Shown here piece after piece: positions 45,331 through 57,823 of a stretch of 64,000 bases of DNA. Both the position numbers and the translations under genes were made by a program. The DNA comes from Penelope pileata (taxonomy: Eukaryota > Chordata > Aves > Galliformes > Cracidae): assembly GCA_013396635.1 (NCBI GenBank), contig WBMW01001510.1, forward strand, positions 343,964 through 407,963, read 5' to 3'. The notes beneath the pieces are model-generated. The model did not search any database. It saw only the letters and a program-made list of their open reading frames with translations, and was not told where the DNA came from. Within the stretch, counting starts at the first letter, position 1. Every line of letters begins with the position of its first letter.

Positions 45331-46479
45331 TTCTGGGCTCCCCAGTTCAAGAAAGACAGGGAACTGCTGGAGAGAAACCAGCGAAGGGCAACAAAGATGA
45401 GGAGGGGGCTGGAGCATCTCCTTGATGAGGAAAGGCTGAGTGACATGGGTCTGTTCAGCCTGGAGAAGAGAAGGCTGAGAGGAGATCTTATCAATGCTTA
45501 TACATATCTAATGGACAGGAGGCAAATGGATGAGTCCAGGCTCTTTTCAACAGTGCGCAGTGATAGAACGAGGGGTGATGGCCACAAACTGGAACACAGG
45601 AAGTTCCATCTGAATATGAGAAAGAACTGTGAGGGTGACAGAGCCCTGGAACAGGCTGCCCAGAGAGGGGGTGGAGTATCCTCTGGAGATATTCAAAACC
45701 CACCCGGATGCTTTCCAGTGCAACCAACTCTAGGGAACCTGCTTTGGCAGGGGGATGGACGTGATCCCCCGAGGTCCCTTCTGACCCCTGTGATTCTGTA
45801 ACATTTTGTGCATGTCATAATTATGTGAATTAAGTAATATGTTTATATAAAAATAATTTGCTGGTGCACCTGAGGTGGAAACATCATGGGAAAGATGTCA
45901 AACTCAGAAGTAGTAACTTGCTGTAGACTCTGGGAAGAGTCTGGAGTGTTGCAACGCTGACTTCAAAGGGGAGACGAGAGAGGTGAGAGATGAGCTGGGT
46001 GCTCAGCGTGCGTGGGTGTATTCTGCTGGTGGTCTGACTGTTCTTACCCTGGGGCTCTCTGCTGAACTGCAGTTGGATTTCAGACCAGAAGTCCATCTTG
46101 CAAAAAACGTGCCTCCCAGAGTGGTTACAAGCAGCTGGCCAGGGAAGAGTAAGAACAAGGTAAACTAATCATGCTTCCTTCCTTCAGATGAATTTTAAGA
46201 CGCTGTCAATTTTCAGCTCAGGATGTTTCCAAGTCTATGACTTCTCTGTAGCAAATCCTAACCTATCCTTCTCCCGTCCCCTCCTTTAATCCCTGAAAAG
46301 GAATTCCATGGATTTATGAGGTTTTGTGTGAAGACCTAGCTTTTGTTTTGAAGTGGTTCCAATTAGTTTAATCTGATGTTCTCCATTCTTTTCAAAAAGA
46401 TGCCAGCATGTTGGTCCTACCCACCCTTACAGGGCAACCTTACTGCAGACATCTATCATGCCCCACCCCTCATCTTTGC

Positions 46480-46620
46480 TCTTTGAGACTGCAGTGTTCC
46501 AGTTCATTCAGTATCCCAAACCTCCGATAATGCTTGTTGCCCTTCTTTGAACTTCTTCCATCTGCATGGATTACTTCTGAGCTGTGAGGACCAGAACCAT
46601 GAGGGCCAGCATTTAGAGTG
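46480..46620 (-). repeat. Old CR1-like fragment, minus orientation
   Basis: Contains GTTGCCCTTCTTTGAACTTC and CTGAGGACCAGAA-like strings that correspond to the minus strand of the CR1 RRATK-GLEHL to RRLRGDL region, strongly diverged. The boundaries are approximate and the assignment is by resemblance only. Confidence 0.45.
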
Positions 46621-49600
46621 CAGACCAGCTTCTCCAGAAGGAAGCTTTCTGAGGGTAGCAGTTTGCTCCTAATCTTAAGAGCTGTAAGGTTAGTAACCCA
46701 AAAAAGCTTCCATGGTGCCAGCAGAGGATACTGGCAGGCTGCTGGAAGGAGCGGGGAGCAGACACACAGCCAGACATCCCAAGCGACAGCAACATTGTTC
46801 ATAGGAACCTGAGCAACCATTCAAGAGATTGCTGCAACTTGGTAAGTAAGAGAGAAAGAAAGAAGCCATCGTGCAGAATTTCAGTGGATGGTGGAGAGCC
46901 ATTAACAATCCTTTTTCTTCTATCCTGTATTTGAAAAGATGATAACATTTTCCGTGCATAGAAAGAAAACAACCCTGGCTTTTTGATTCAACGGGTTTTT
47001 TGATCTGTAGGAAATTCCTTTCTAAAGCTCTGGCCAACTCAGGGCTGTGACATACACTGTCATAAAAATAGTTGGACGTGTAACACAGGAGGACTGAAAG
47101 GGATTGGTGCTTGCTTCTGAGCACATAATGGGGATGGAATGGCCTCGGGGGAAAAGGCGTTGTGTTTCTGGGTTAGCAATGTGAGAGGCGGGGTGGGGAG
47201 GGCATTTTATCAGTTTTCCTGAAAGAGTTGAACAAGTTGATGAACAAAGACAAGAAGGTGGACAGGAGAATGGGAGTTCTGAGGAAAGACTTGGACATAG
47301 CAAGAAGGCAGTGGGCATTTTAGGCACAGGGCTCAGTTTTCCAGTTTCTGGGTAGCAGTACAGAGGGAGGGTGTGGTGTAGGGCACTGGAGGAAGTCAGC
47401 CTGATTGTGAGATTTCCTTTTCTGCTCTTACACTCTCATTTCCTCCTTTCTAGAGAAAACTCTAGATGTTACCCCTGCATGGTTCCGTACAAGTGAACCC
47501 TGTGAACATGTGCAATACAGCTTGGCAGTACGGGTTGGCAGTATTCCCTAGGACTTGACTGAACATCCACTGTGGGTCTGAGACCTCCCTGGTGGTTGTG
47601 GGATAATCCCATAAGATTCTTTCAAATCTGAAATATGGGCAAGGCTTTAACTGTGTTAGGGTGATCTTTCAGAACCCCAGTTCTCTGACAGAAATCTTCT
47701 CAGTTGCTGTCTTAATGATCTGTGGCCCATCTAGAAATGCTTGTTCTTGCACCACAGTGTGGTTATGTGTGATAAAATCTTTCCTAGCTCCTATTGCTTT
47801 GATAACATAGCTTTTGTCCGGTTTAGTAGGGATGGTGGTTTCTGCTCATATGAAACTGTTCTCCATTTCCAGTCATCTGAGCATAGTTTCTTTGCTCTAA
47901 TTTGCAGCCTTTCTAGCATGGCTTTTTTCCCAAGCTTTAAGAACTCTTTATCAGTCCCTGCCTTTGTGGTCTTCTCGTGTTGCTCAGTCTGTTTCCTTTA
48001 TGTCAGCTTGGAGTTCTTTCTGTAACCACAGATGCCTCTAGCTTCTCCAGGAGTCCTGCAAGCAGATCCCAAGACATACCAGAATCAATGAGAGGAGCTC
48101 ACAGAACTGTACATACACCTTTCCAGGTTACAGCTAGGAAATCATTTATCAGAGAAATGGTCAAGTCAGACCTGCATATTCTACCTTTGTTGCGTTTTGT
48201 CTACTTTCCCGTCCTGCCTTTTTTATTCTTTCCTTCGAGATCTTTTTCTAAAGCACTGCACACTTGTAGAGATCAACCCAGGAAGCTGGAATTCACTTGG
48301 ACTGTTTCCCCAGAGAGGCATTATACATTTTGTGCATTATTCTCCAGTCCCAGAATCTCCTGCATTTGCCAGTGCAGAGAGCCTGGAGGCTGTCAAACCT
48401 CCAGTTCCACATATTGGTATTCCCAGAAGATTTGCTTGGAAATGATCTATCCTCAGGAATCAAAGGATCATGAGCCCTCTTGAGCTTTGAGCTATCGTGC
48501 TGCAATCCTTTGTGTTTCCTTGTTCTGTCTCAGGCGGTTTCTTTCTGATGGACAGTCCCTCTGGGGTGAAGTTCTCCTTTTGTGGGATTTCTTTTTTATC
48601 TGACTGTTCTTGACCTTCCCCTTCCTGACAGAGCATGTGACAGAAGGGACTACAGGGCTGCTTTGAAGGCTGTCCCTCAGTCAACTGAGGCCATGAAACA
48701 GACCCTTAGGCTCAGGAGAGCCCCAAGACCATCCATTCTGCTCCTCCTTGGACCAGGACACCACAGGAACCCTCCAGCAACCTCAAAATACCAAGGAACC
48801 ATGTTGAGCTACAGGGAGAGAGCAAGACAGAACCACAGCACCACATCTCCCTTAGCAAGTGTCTCACTCCTGAACATGTCCAAGTGAACCACGACCACAA
48901 AAGCAGGCAGGGGAGTGGTGCTTCTCAAATCCCAGATCTTAGTGACATCTGTCAGTCTGACCTGGGGATGCCCACAGCTGCCATCCTGCCTGCTGTTGCA
49001 TAAATGCAAGATTGTGAGGCACTTTAGCTGATTCCTTAGCACTGTTTGTGCAGGATACACTGAAGGAAGAGGAAAAATCAGAACAGCTTTGTGTTGGGAA
49101 GGAAGAATGTGTGTTTCTGGCAGCCTACAGACAACAAACAGAAGTCTGAAAGCATGGCATTTGTTATTTCAGTACAATGCAAGATAATGTGATAAATAAT
49201 GTAAACATGTTGAAATTTCAAGGAATATCAGATAAGCTTCAGAATGCTTGGAGCCTGAAGCTTTTGTTCAGAGATGCTCATCTCACTCTCGAGCACTTGG
49301 GATGCTGGCAGGCCTGCAGCACTCCTCACAAACAGCCCCACAAAATTTTGGTTTGAGACCAAAGAGCAGGCTTTAAATTTTGCTGTGAAAAAGTACATAG
49401 CAGCTCTTTCTTCCTCTGTTGTCTAAATCTCTGTGCCTCAAAGAACCTTTATATTTTCTCTGCTCCCTTGGCAAGACTAATCCAGGTTAAATTCAACCAC
49501 TTCTTATTTGTCTCTACGTGATTTTCAATATGTGTTTTTTGTTTGTTTCAGAAATTAAAAGCCTCACAGACTTTAATTATTAATTATTGCATTTAAACTG

Positions 49601-50918
49601 TAAATAACTATTCTCTGGGCTACATTGCTCTTTTTAGCATTTTCACCGCTTATTGGAAGCAAACCCAAAATAACTTCTCCTTTTATCATCTTTGTGATTA
49701 TGTGGTGACAAAATCTGTCAGTTGTCACATCTGGTAATGCCATTATTAATAGCAGCTATCCACCAATAGCTTGTCTGCTAGTTTTCTGTAATGACAGCTG
49801 TCAGCCAAAGAGGTTTCCAACTATTGGCTGTAATTCAGGTAAGGGAATATCAACCCTATGCATCAACCGATGGGGAAGTGCGTTTGAGTCATGTGAATTT
49901 TGTGAATAAAGGACTCACTGTACATCTTTCTTTTTCCTGAGATGCTCGTTCCCATGCTCACTTTGTTATCCTCTGGTATTTAGCAAGCCTAGGAGAGTAA
50001 GCCTCATCTGCCTGCATCCTCCGCAGCAGATGTAATCTGTTTGGTAACATTTACCTCCCTCCAAGGCATAGAGACGCAGAGGCGTATCACATTGGTAGCT
50101 GCAAGAGGTGATGAAGCCAAGGAGCTGCCTTCAAGTCACTGCTAAACATGGTCAGTTTATCCTCCCCTTGGGCAGTTTGTCAGGCTGCAGGTCCTTATTT
50201 GGAATTATTTTTGTGCGTCTGCCTGGAGCCAAGCCTAGGTCAGGTCATCTGTTTCATCACAGGAGGAAGTTTCTGAGGATGACCATCACGGATGCAATAA
50301 ACCTACACAATAGTGACCAAGGTTTCCTCAGAGCTTGGCAGCAGCAGCATATTCCCTTGTGTGTGTGGGAGGAGCAAGTCTGGAGGAACAAACTCCTCTA
50401 TCCTTCAGGAAAGTTTCTTGTTCAGTTCTGAAAAAACTTTAAAAAAAAAAACAATGAAACCTTCCTCCCCAACATGAGCTTTTTATTTTTATTTTTGTTC
50501 CTGACCTCTTTTCTCCTCAAAGCAAAATGGACAGAGATGTCTGAGACCACAGTGGGTGCTGGATGTGGAACTATTGCACGGCAGCTGTAGAAGCTGCTCC
50601 GTATGATCCCTCCGAACTGCCCCTTTTTTAAGCTGACTGTAGTGCTGTGCAAGCCATCCCTGCGTGTTTTTCTGCAGGGGGAGCTTGTAGTCCAGTCTAG
50701 AAGCCGGAATGAGAAGAACCAGCTCAAGAACATCTGCTTCGCTCAGCCCCAGCCCAGATTAACAAACCCCCTGCCACTGCTCGCTGAACAAGCTGAGTGC
50801 AATGGCTCAGTCACCTGGTTGGTGCTGCATGCTGTGAAATCCATCCTCAAAAAATGTAGGAAATGAAAGTAAAACCTCTGTTGAAGGAAGTTTTGCTTTA
50901 CTGATTTGTAGGACTGGC

Positions 50919-50940
50919 TTTTTTTTTTTTTTTTCTTTTT
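50919..50940 (+). repeat. Poly-T tract
   Basis: A run of about 16 T followed by CTTTTT. Without a neighbouring retroposon body it is only a homopolymer. Confidence 0.8.
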
Positions 50941-53104
50941 CCTCTGGGAGCAGTCAAAGGAAAGGGAAACATCTTCTCACCACCACGCACAATCACACCT
51001 CACCATCTTTCTCACCACCAGGATGATGTACCAAACCTCTTCCACTAACGAGCTCACACGTTACACCTGGTTTCTGTTTCCATGATGCTGTGTCAGCAGA
51101 AAAACTGATTTCCATGCTCATAAGCCAGCTTCCCAAGTGTCACCTGATAATTGGTATTATGGCACTCAGCAGCCACCTGCTCAATCCATTTCCAACATTT
51201 CATGATGAAAAGACACCTTGATAGGCAATAAACCACCCTTAAACTTCATAGATATAGTGATGCCAGCAAATGCCTTTTTCCACTAAAAGTAACAGCAAAC
51301 AAGATGAACTTAAGGTGGGAAGAATCTCTTTCTTCTCTCTCCTTGCAAAGTCATTTTCTGATTTTCTCTTGCATTTCGTATCTTAGTGCTCCTTGTCCAG
51401 GCAGTCAAGCTGTTTTACACCTCTGTCCATGTTCAAACTTGGGTTTCTACCTTGGAGAAAGTCTCCGGGCTTCGCCTGTGCTGCCTGGCATGGCTTTAAG
51501 AACCAGGCATTTTGCTGACAGTTGGAAATAGCTACTCTGAGTGTGGCTTTCACCACAGGGAAATAGAGCAGGGGAACAAGAGAGGAGGGTGCCTGGAGAA
51601 CACCCCACTTGCGATGTTCTCCGTATGATGTGGGATGGGGCGATGGGAGAGAAAGAAATGTGTTTTGCTCATTGACATTTCTCGTGTTCAGCCTCTAGCA
51701 TCTGGGGCCAAGCCCAAATTGGTAATAGCTCATGGCTGTGCTGTAAAGCACTGTTCTCCCCGTGTAATGAGCACTGGTATACCAAGTGCTAATGCTGTAG
51801 CCAATTTTGTGCATACGGTAGGTTTCATCTGAGTCACGCAATGTGGTTTTCAGAGATTGACAGAAAAACGTGATTTGGTGGAAAGCATCACAAGCATATG
51901 TTTAAAAAGCAGTCCTCTGGAGCCATGAAAAGTCACCTACTTCAGTGGCAGAAGAGCCCCCAGCTCCCTCTTGGTTTGTAACTCCATCATCTGCTCAGAT
52001 TGCTGCAGGCTGTTACGGCTTTTCCTGCACCTCTCCAAAATGATAAGGACTGCAGTATGCTCAACACCCATAGCCAGGGAAGAGCCAACAGGTCATCCAA
52101 TTTCATCTTCTGCGTGTCACTGTGCATCATCACCCAATTAATTCTGTTCTGGGCTTAATGGCTTTGGATTTGCCTGTCACCACATCCAGAGAAATATCCC
52201 TGTTCTTGCTGCTAAACCACTAAGAAATGAAAATCAACTCCAAAGTGTTTTGCTCTGTTGGTTACCAGTTTGGACCTGTTTAGCTTCCTGGTATGAGTTT
52301 GTTTGGTTTGAGGCTTTCAGCCACTGATTCTTAGTTGGTTACAGGCTCATGGCAGAAGGTCAGGTGTTCCCTGCAGGAGGAGCATAGGGGTTTGTCTGAA
52401 TTTCTTGCTGTAGGTTTACCAGAAAGTATTAGTTGTTGAAATGAACCCGCATGAGCCCAGACAATCAGTATGGAATTAGGCCCAAAAGCAAAAAAGAAAG
52501 AAATGCCAGGTTACAAACCATCACCAATTCCTGTGCTTCAGTGTTTCAGACATCTGGAAGGATCAGGCAGTGTTCCCTCCTCTCCATCCCGCTGAACAGC
52601 TGCGTAGAAGTAAAACAGAATGTATCTGTTTCCTTCTCCCACCTTTCCCATGAAGTACCAGAGACTGATGAACAATTAAAAGTCCTCCTATTGGTAAAAC
52701 CAACTTTCTCTTTTCTTGTAGATCTGTTTGCTACATCTTCCTTAAATGCTTGAGATCCTAGTGGCTAACAGAGTTTGAGATCAAGAAGTGCTGACCAATT
52801 GTGCTATGGAGCACAATTGTCCAGCTCTTCCTCACAGCTTTAAATAGCTTCCCACTATCCTTTGGCATCTCCTTCCCATGTCATCCTTTTTCAATTAAAG
52901 TAATCCTTTTTCAGTTAATCCTGTTACCTGCTTGTGATAAGTAGGCAGCCAAGGTCAGCCCTCTGAGGACAGATATTTTTGTCAGTTAATGGGTCCTTAC
53001 TGCCTTCATTGTATACCCAGCCGGTTCCCCAGATCATCTACTCTGAGTACAGCTCTTTAGTATCCGAGTCTGTGTATATTCACCTATTAAAAACAAGCCC
53101 CCCG

Positions 53105-53350
53105 AATCATAGAATCATAGAATCATAGAATGGTTCAGGTTGGAAGGGACCTTAGAGATCATCTTGTTCCAACCCCCCTGCCATGGGCAAGGACACCTCC
53201 CACTAGACCAGGTTGCCCAAAGCCCCATCCAGCCTGGCTTTGAATACTTCCAGGGAGGGAGCATCAACGACTTCCCTGGGCAACCTGTTCCAGTGTCTCA
53301 CCACCCTCACAGTGAAGAATTTCTTCCTTATATCCAGTCTAAATCTCTTC
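53105..53350 (-). repeat. CR1 LINE 3' end, minus orientation, relatively young
   Basis: Opens with three AATCATAG octamers, then AATGGTTCAGGTTGGAAGGG and CTTAGAGATCATCTTGTTCC. It continues to the CACAGTGAAGAATTTCTTCC region. The intact tail and low divergence from the CR1 pattern make it the youngest copy in the window. It is truncated at about 245 bases. Confidence 0.93.
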
Positions 53351-56300
53351 AGGAATTTCTTTCCTTGCTGCTAACTTTGCAAATAATGAAGAAATTGCAG
53401 TGTCTATTTCTAGAACAGTGAAGAAGATAGTCTACCTCTGCAGCAGGAACAGTTCTAGAGGATTGCATAGCCTTTGGTGAGTTTTCTAAGCCAGAAGGCA
53501 GAGCTCTCCGGGGGCCCTGTGCTTTTGTAGCCCCCTCACATTGTTGTTTGCATGAGGCAGGACTTAAGGAACCACGAAATGGACCATTTTGCAGAGCTAA
53601 ATGCTGTAAAATTCTGACATAAGGTATTCAGTGAGGACAAAATATTTTTCCTGTTAAACAGTGTGGGAGCAATCCTCCTTTCACCCACAGCACATCAGGA
53701 CAAGATTTCCCACGTGCTTGCTACACCAACATGCCTGAGTCACGGTCTGCGTTCTTCACCACTTGTATAAGTTCTTACCTCTGTTACGGGTCCTGCCTGG
53801 GGGAGAGCGATGCTGTGCAACCTGGCACTGTGCAGAACTACAGGGATGAGATCCTGCAAGTGCAGCTCTGCTGGCCCTGTGCCACGCCAGCCAGCCACAG
53901 GGTTCCCTGTGCCAGGTTAATTGTATAATTTTTGTTCAGAGAGAGGTCTGGCACAAGCATTGCTCAAATACAGCACAAAGAGTTCTTTATGAAGAACTTG
54001 GAACAAAGGCTCATGAGAGATGACAAAAATCAGGAAAAATGATCATCTGGGAAAAAAGCTTCGGTCCCTTTCCAGCTTGAGGACATCTGATGGTGAGCTG
54101 CAGAGCCGTACCAGAAAAGCACTACTAGTGCTGAATTCTGCTCCCTATTCAGCTCTGATTTAAAAATAGTTTACAGAGATTTTTTATGTAAAATATCTTC
54201 AACAGAATGGTGGAGCTTTACTACTTTTGCCAGGTCATTGTTAAAACAGCATTAAGGTTTGAAAATGACTCAAACATTGGTTAATTTTCATGCTACCAGG
54301 CAAGCTGACCTTCCTGCCTCTTTGTGAATGCAGTGGTGGCACTGGCCAGCACAGCTCGTACCCTGTGTTGGCTGTTGGGCACTAAATCAACCACTTGCAC
54401 TGACTGGGAGCACAGCTCTGCCATTGTGGCAGTTTCAGCTGTCCCTGGGTGTGCAGTGCCATGCTTAAAGACCCCATCTTCCTCCCATTGCCCGGATCAT
54501 GACTTGGTCTAGATGGACGCACAGTCATCTGGAGAATGGATAAACTGTATTTATTCAGGTTTCCTCCCAGAAGAATTTGAGGCATGACACCCAGCAGTGA
54601 GCGATGACAGGGGAAGGCAAGACCCAGTGGGGTGGGAATTGGTGCTCAGCCATGGTTTATGCCGGGAGATTTGGAAATGCTCCCAGGAGAGCAGCGCAGG
54701 TACAACCTTTGTGAGCTGGGCACTGCCATCAGACATGGATGGAGGTGGTGAGGAGATCAACCCCGCAAATACTGTGCTTGCTTAACCTGGGTCTAACACA
54801 GCTGTCCATGGGGCACTGGCTTTGTGATGGGTTCACGCACTGGTTCAGGCCGTTGTCCTACACATCGGGTCACAGTGGACACAACACCTGCCCTTGCATT
54901 GCATGCTCCTGGAAGCTGGGGGGGCCTGGGAGCTGCTGGTGCATTGCCCCACTGCACGCAGCAGGCTCCCATCCCAGCTTGTCTTCATGGCTGCAAGGAA
55001 AGCCAAAGCCTCTGGTGAGCAGATTTCTTCGTGGGTATGGTTCAGAGAAGTTCACTGTGGGGGCTCTCCTGAGAAACATCGCAGGTTCCACAGCTGACAG
55101 AGTCCAGAGGCAGTAGGGAGGGAAATGGAGTGGCACAGGGAATGCAGCTCTCCTCCTCCCTTTGAAGCCTTGCGGGCGCAGAGCTGCTGCCAGCCCTCCT
55201 GGAAAGCAGAGCGGCTCTCCAGGATGTGAATCCGCATACTCTGAGGCTCCTTCAGAAATCATTTCCAACTTCTGTTAACAGACAGTAGCAAGAGATCAAA
55301 GCCACAGGTAAGTAGGGCAGCTATTAAACCGAGCCTTCATCTCTTCTTGAGTGGAGGTGGGAGAGAGCAGGGAGCTTGATGATTCCGCAAAGCTAAGCCA
55401 GAAGTGTATTTTGGTAGCTAGGGGTTATCACAGGCGTCTTCGCAGCAGCTTTGAATTTGCATCTCTCAACATCTCATGTCCCCAGCGTGCGAGGAATGCA
55501 CTCAGGGACACGAAAACATGTAGAGAAACGGAGAAACAATGCTAATCAGGTACTCTCCCTTTTTAGCTTATTCTCCTGTGTGCTTAAGCTGCACTTGGGG
55601 GTGTCATTGTTAAAACTATTCCTCATGCTCTTATTTGTCAGATGCCTCTCTCCAAATCTTAAATATTGTTGCTGAAGAAAACAGAAGCTTTGGGTTCATC
55701 TGTGACATTGCCTTATCTCGTGTTGTCCCCAGAGAAGGAGGGAAACTGTACATCTGCCCAAAAAATCCTAGCAAAATGTGACTCCTCCCTAAGTTGTCCT
55801 CCCAAAACCTGTTCCCAAATCTCAGCGGCCTCAGTTCTGTGCAAAGGGCCCCACAGTGTCACCAAGTGATAACCAAGACCCTAAACTTTTATGAAAAGCC
55901 TGGCAACCACCATGTTTTGGGCAGTCCTTTGCCAACATTTCTCCTCTGTCAGAGTGAGTATTGCTGTCTGTGAGCCCACTGCCGTGATCAAAGCCCCTTC
56001 ACTGTGGGGAGTCAATTCTGCGCATGCGTCTGACCCTTCCTGCGCATCCTCCATGCTCTCACATTCCTGTTGTCTCCAGCTTCATGGCACATTTTCGGGG
56101 ATAACAATTTGAACTCATTTATGCACTGTGTTGCTCTTAATGAGCCTTATTGGAACTAACATGCTATGCTCTTTAAAAATGTTTTGCAACATTTTAAAGC
56201 TCTAACTCAGGATGGATGGTGCTAGACAGAGGTATGTCAGCGGTCACTGGTAATGATGTTTTAAATGTTTCCAGTTGTAGGACTTTCTGTGCATTAAACA

Positions 56301-57809
56301 GCCTCGAGTTCAATGCATGTTTTGTGCTCTTTTACTTGCTCACACAGAGCTAGGTGTGCAGGGTGAAAGTCTGATTTATTATCCTGCTGTAAGTTCGAAG
56401 TCCCGTCACATTAATGATGTAAACTTTGGATTGCGCTAATGATGTTAAGTATCCATCCTGCTAACGATGGTCGCTTCAGTCACGGAGCGGAGCTGATCCT
56501 GATCACAGAGCTTGCCTTGACACACCTCTAGCAACATGAGCTCTGAACACGCTGTTTATGCCTGTCGAAGGATGAGTTTCACCCCTATTGAGAACAGGTC
56601 TTGTTCTGCTGTGATTCTTCAGCTGATATTTTATAAAGATATCTCTCTTGCCATTTACTGCTCTTTTCTTGTAATGCTCTTTACATTTTACAGCTAATAA
56701 GATGGTTCAGTGCCTTTCAGAGCACTGAAAGGTTTCTCTTTGAGTACTTAGCTTTGACAGAAACTTTCCAGAAGGCTCAGAAATTGTCACTTTGAAGGTC
56801 TTCTCTTTGGTGTTCTAACAAACTGCTGGGAAACCGAGGTTTTTTGCAGCAGCCAAAGGGAAGTAGGCACATAAATCTTCCTTAAATTCTCCGTAAGGTG
56901 ACAACTACGCTATTGCAAAACTGAAAAATGAAACTTTGGTCAACAGCTCTCATGACAGCAGTGGGCTGTAATGATTACATGGCCACATGCTTCTTTTAGA
57001 CTCAGACTGTGACACTCGTTCTATACTTGCACGTCTTATTTTTACTTTTGATCGTGGTGCAAGCATCAGGAAGTCTGTTTGTGCAACAAACATCTGACAT
57101 GCCTTAGAATGAATCAGGCCAGAATTAATGCCAGAGAGGCCTGTCTGAATCCTAATCAGGAGCTATACCAGCATTTCTACAGAGCTGTCCCTCCCTGGGG
57201 TCTTGTGCGACTCCCTCATATGTTTTGGAGTGAAGGGCTGTTTATAGCCTCATTATAGTGTGTTTAGCGTTAAATGTCAGGAAGCATCTGCTGGCACATT
57301 TCTCAGTAAGAGACGGATTCTGCCAGAGAGTTTGGGTAGCCGTCTTGAGTATACATGGGAGTTCCTTCCCGAGACGTGGATCGTGTCTTTGAAGAGCAGT
57401 TAAAGCTGCCTTGTTACAAATACACTTCACAAAATAGAGTTCTCAGTAAAGAGTCCAGCTGAATACTCAACAGCAGGAGTTCCCATCTTCCCTCATTTCA
57501 GTAACGTCCATTCTCTGGCCCATAGCAGAGGCACCCATGGGAAACTTTTCTGATGATATTAGTGCCATGTATCTTCATGGCTGTACATTAAGAGGCACAG
57601 GGTACAGCCATACAACTGGCTGTAACCTGCACCCTGGCACCACAGCTCACTGTCCCGTGTGTTCTGCCAACACAAGCCTTTGTGCACCCACATTTTGAAC
57701 TCTGTTGCTGAGAAGCTCTGTTGTCACTGTACTGTGCTGACATCATTTTAATGCCTGTGGCAGTGAGTGAGATAAGCAAAACAACCTGACTGAAAGCACA
57801 AATAAATAC

Positions 57810-57823
57810 TTTTTTTTTTTTTT
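57810..57823 (+). repeat. Poly-T tract
   Basis: Fourteen Ts ending ten bases before an AG acceptor-like site. They may act as the polypyrimidine tract of the exon-like segment at 57834 or be a simple homopolymer. Confidence 0.7.

Larger units (their letters stand above)
43300..45803 (+). repeat. CR1 LINE, 5'-truncated and broken, with ORF2 remnants
   Basis: In order it shows the segment between endonuclease and RT (RRGVLLHLVITDKEGL, RRADFVLFKDLLGGIPW), the RT start (GPDGMHPWVLRELAEAITKP, FKKGKREDLGNYR), HGFTKGSS, YLDFSKAFGTISHN, and the catalytic-type FADDTRL motif. After a gap come FWAPQFKKDRELLERNQRRA, GLFSLEKRRLRGDL, SDRTRGDGHKLE and a GTGATTCTGTAAC tail. Frameshifts and stops separate these blocks, so it cannot encode an active protein. 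The SKAFD aspartate position reads Gly here. The length is inflated by an exact 391-base repeat and shortened by an N gap (see those entries). It inserted in the same orientation as UNC13B. Confidence 0.93.
45804..53104. other. Intergenic or unassigned sequence
   Basis: About 7.3 kb with no gene I can support. It contains one old CR1 fragment near 46.5 kb and simple runs near 50.44, 50.48 and 50.92 kb. The longest open frame, at 47977-48483 (168 codons, +), has no recognisable motif, no homology I know and an unremarkable start, so it is treated as chance. Confidence 0.6.

Noticed and set aside
47977..48483. Longest + strand ORF outside UNC13B and CR1 (168 codons)
   Set aside because: Composition is Ser/Phe/Cys rich with no motif, and another frame is open over part of it. 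There is no promoter or splice context that supports it.
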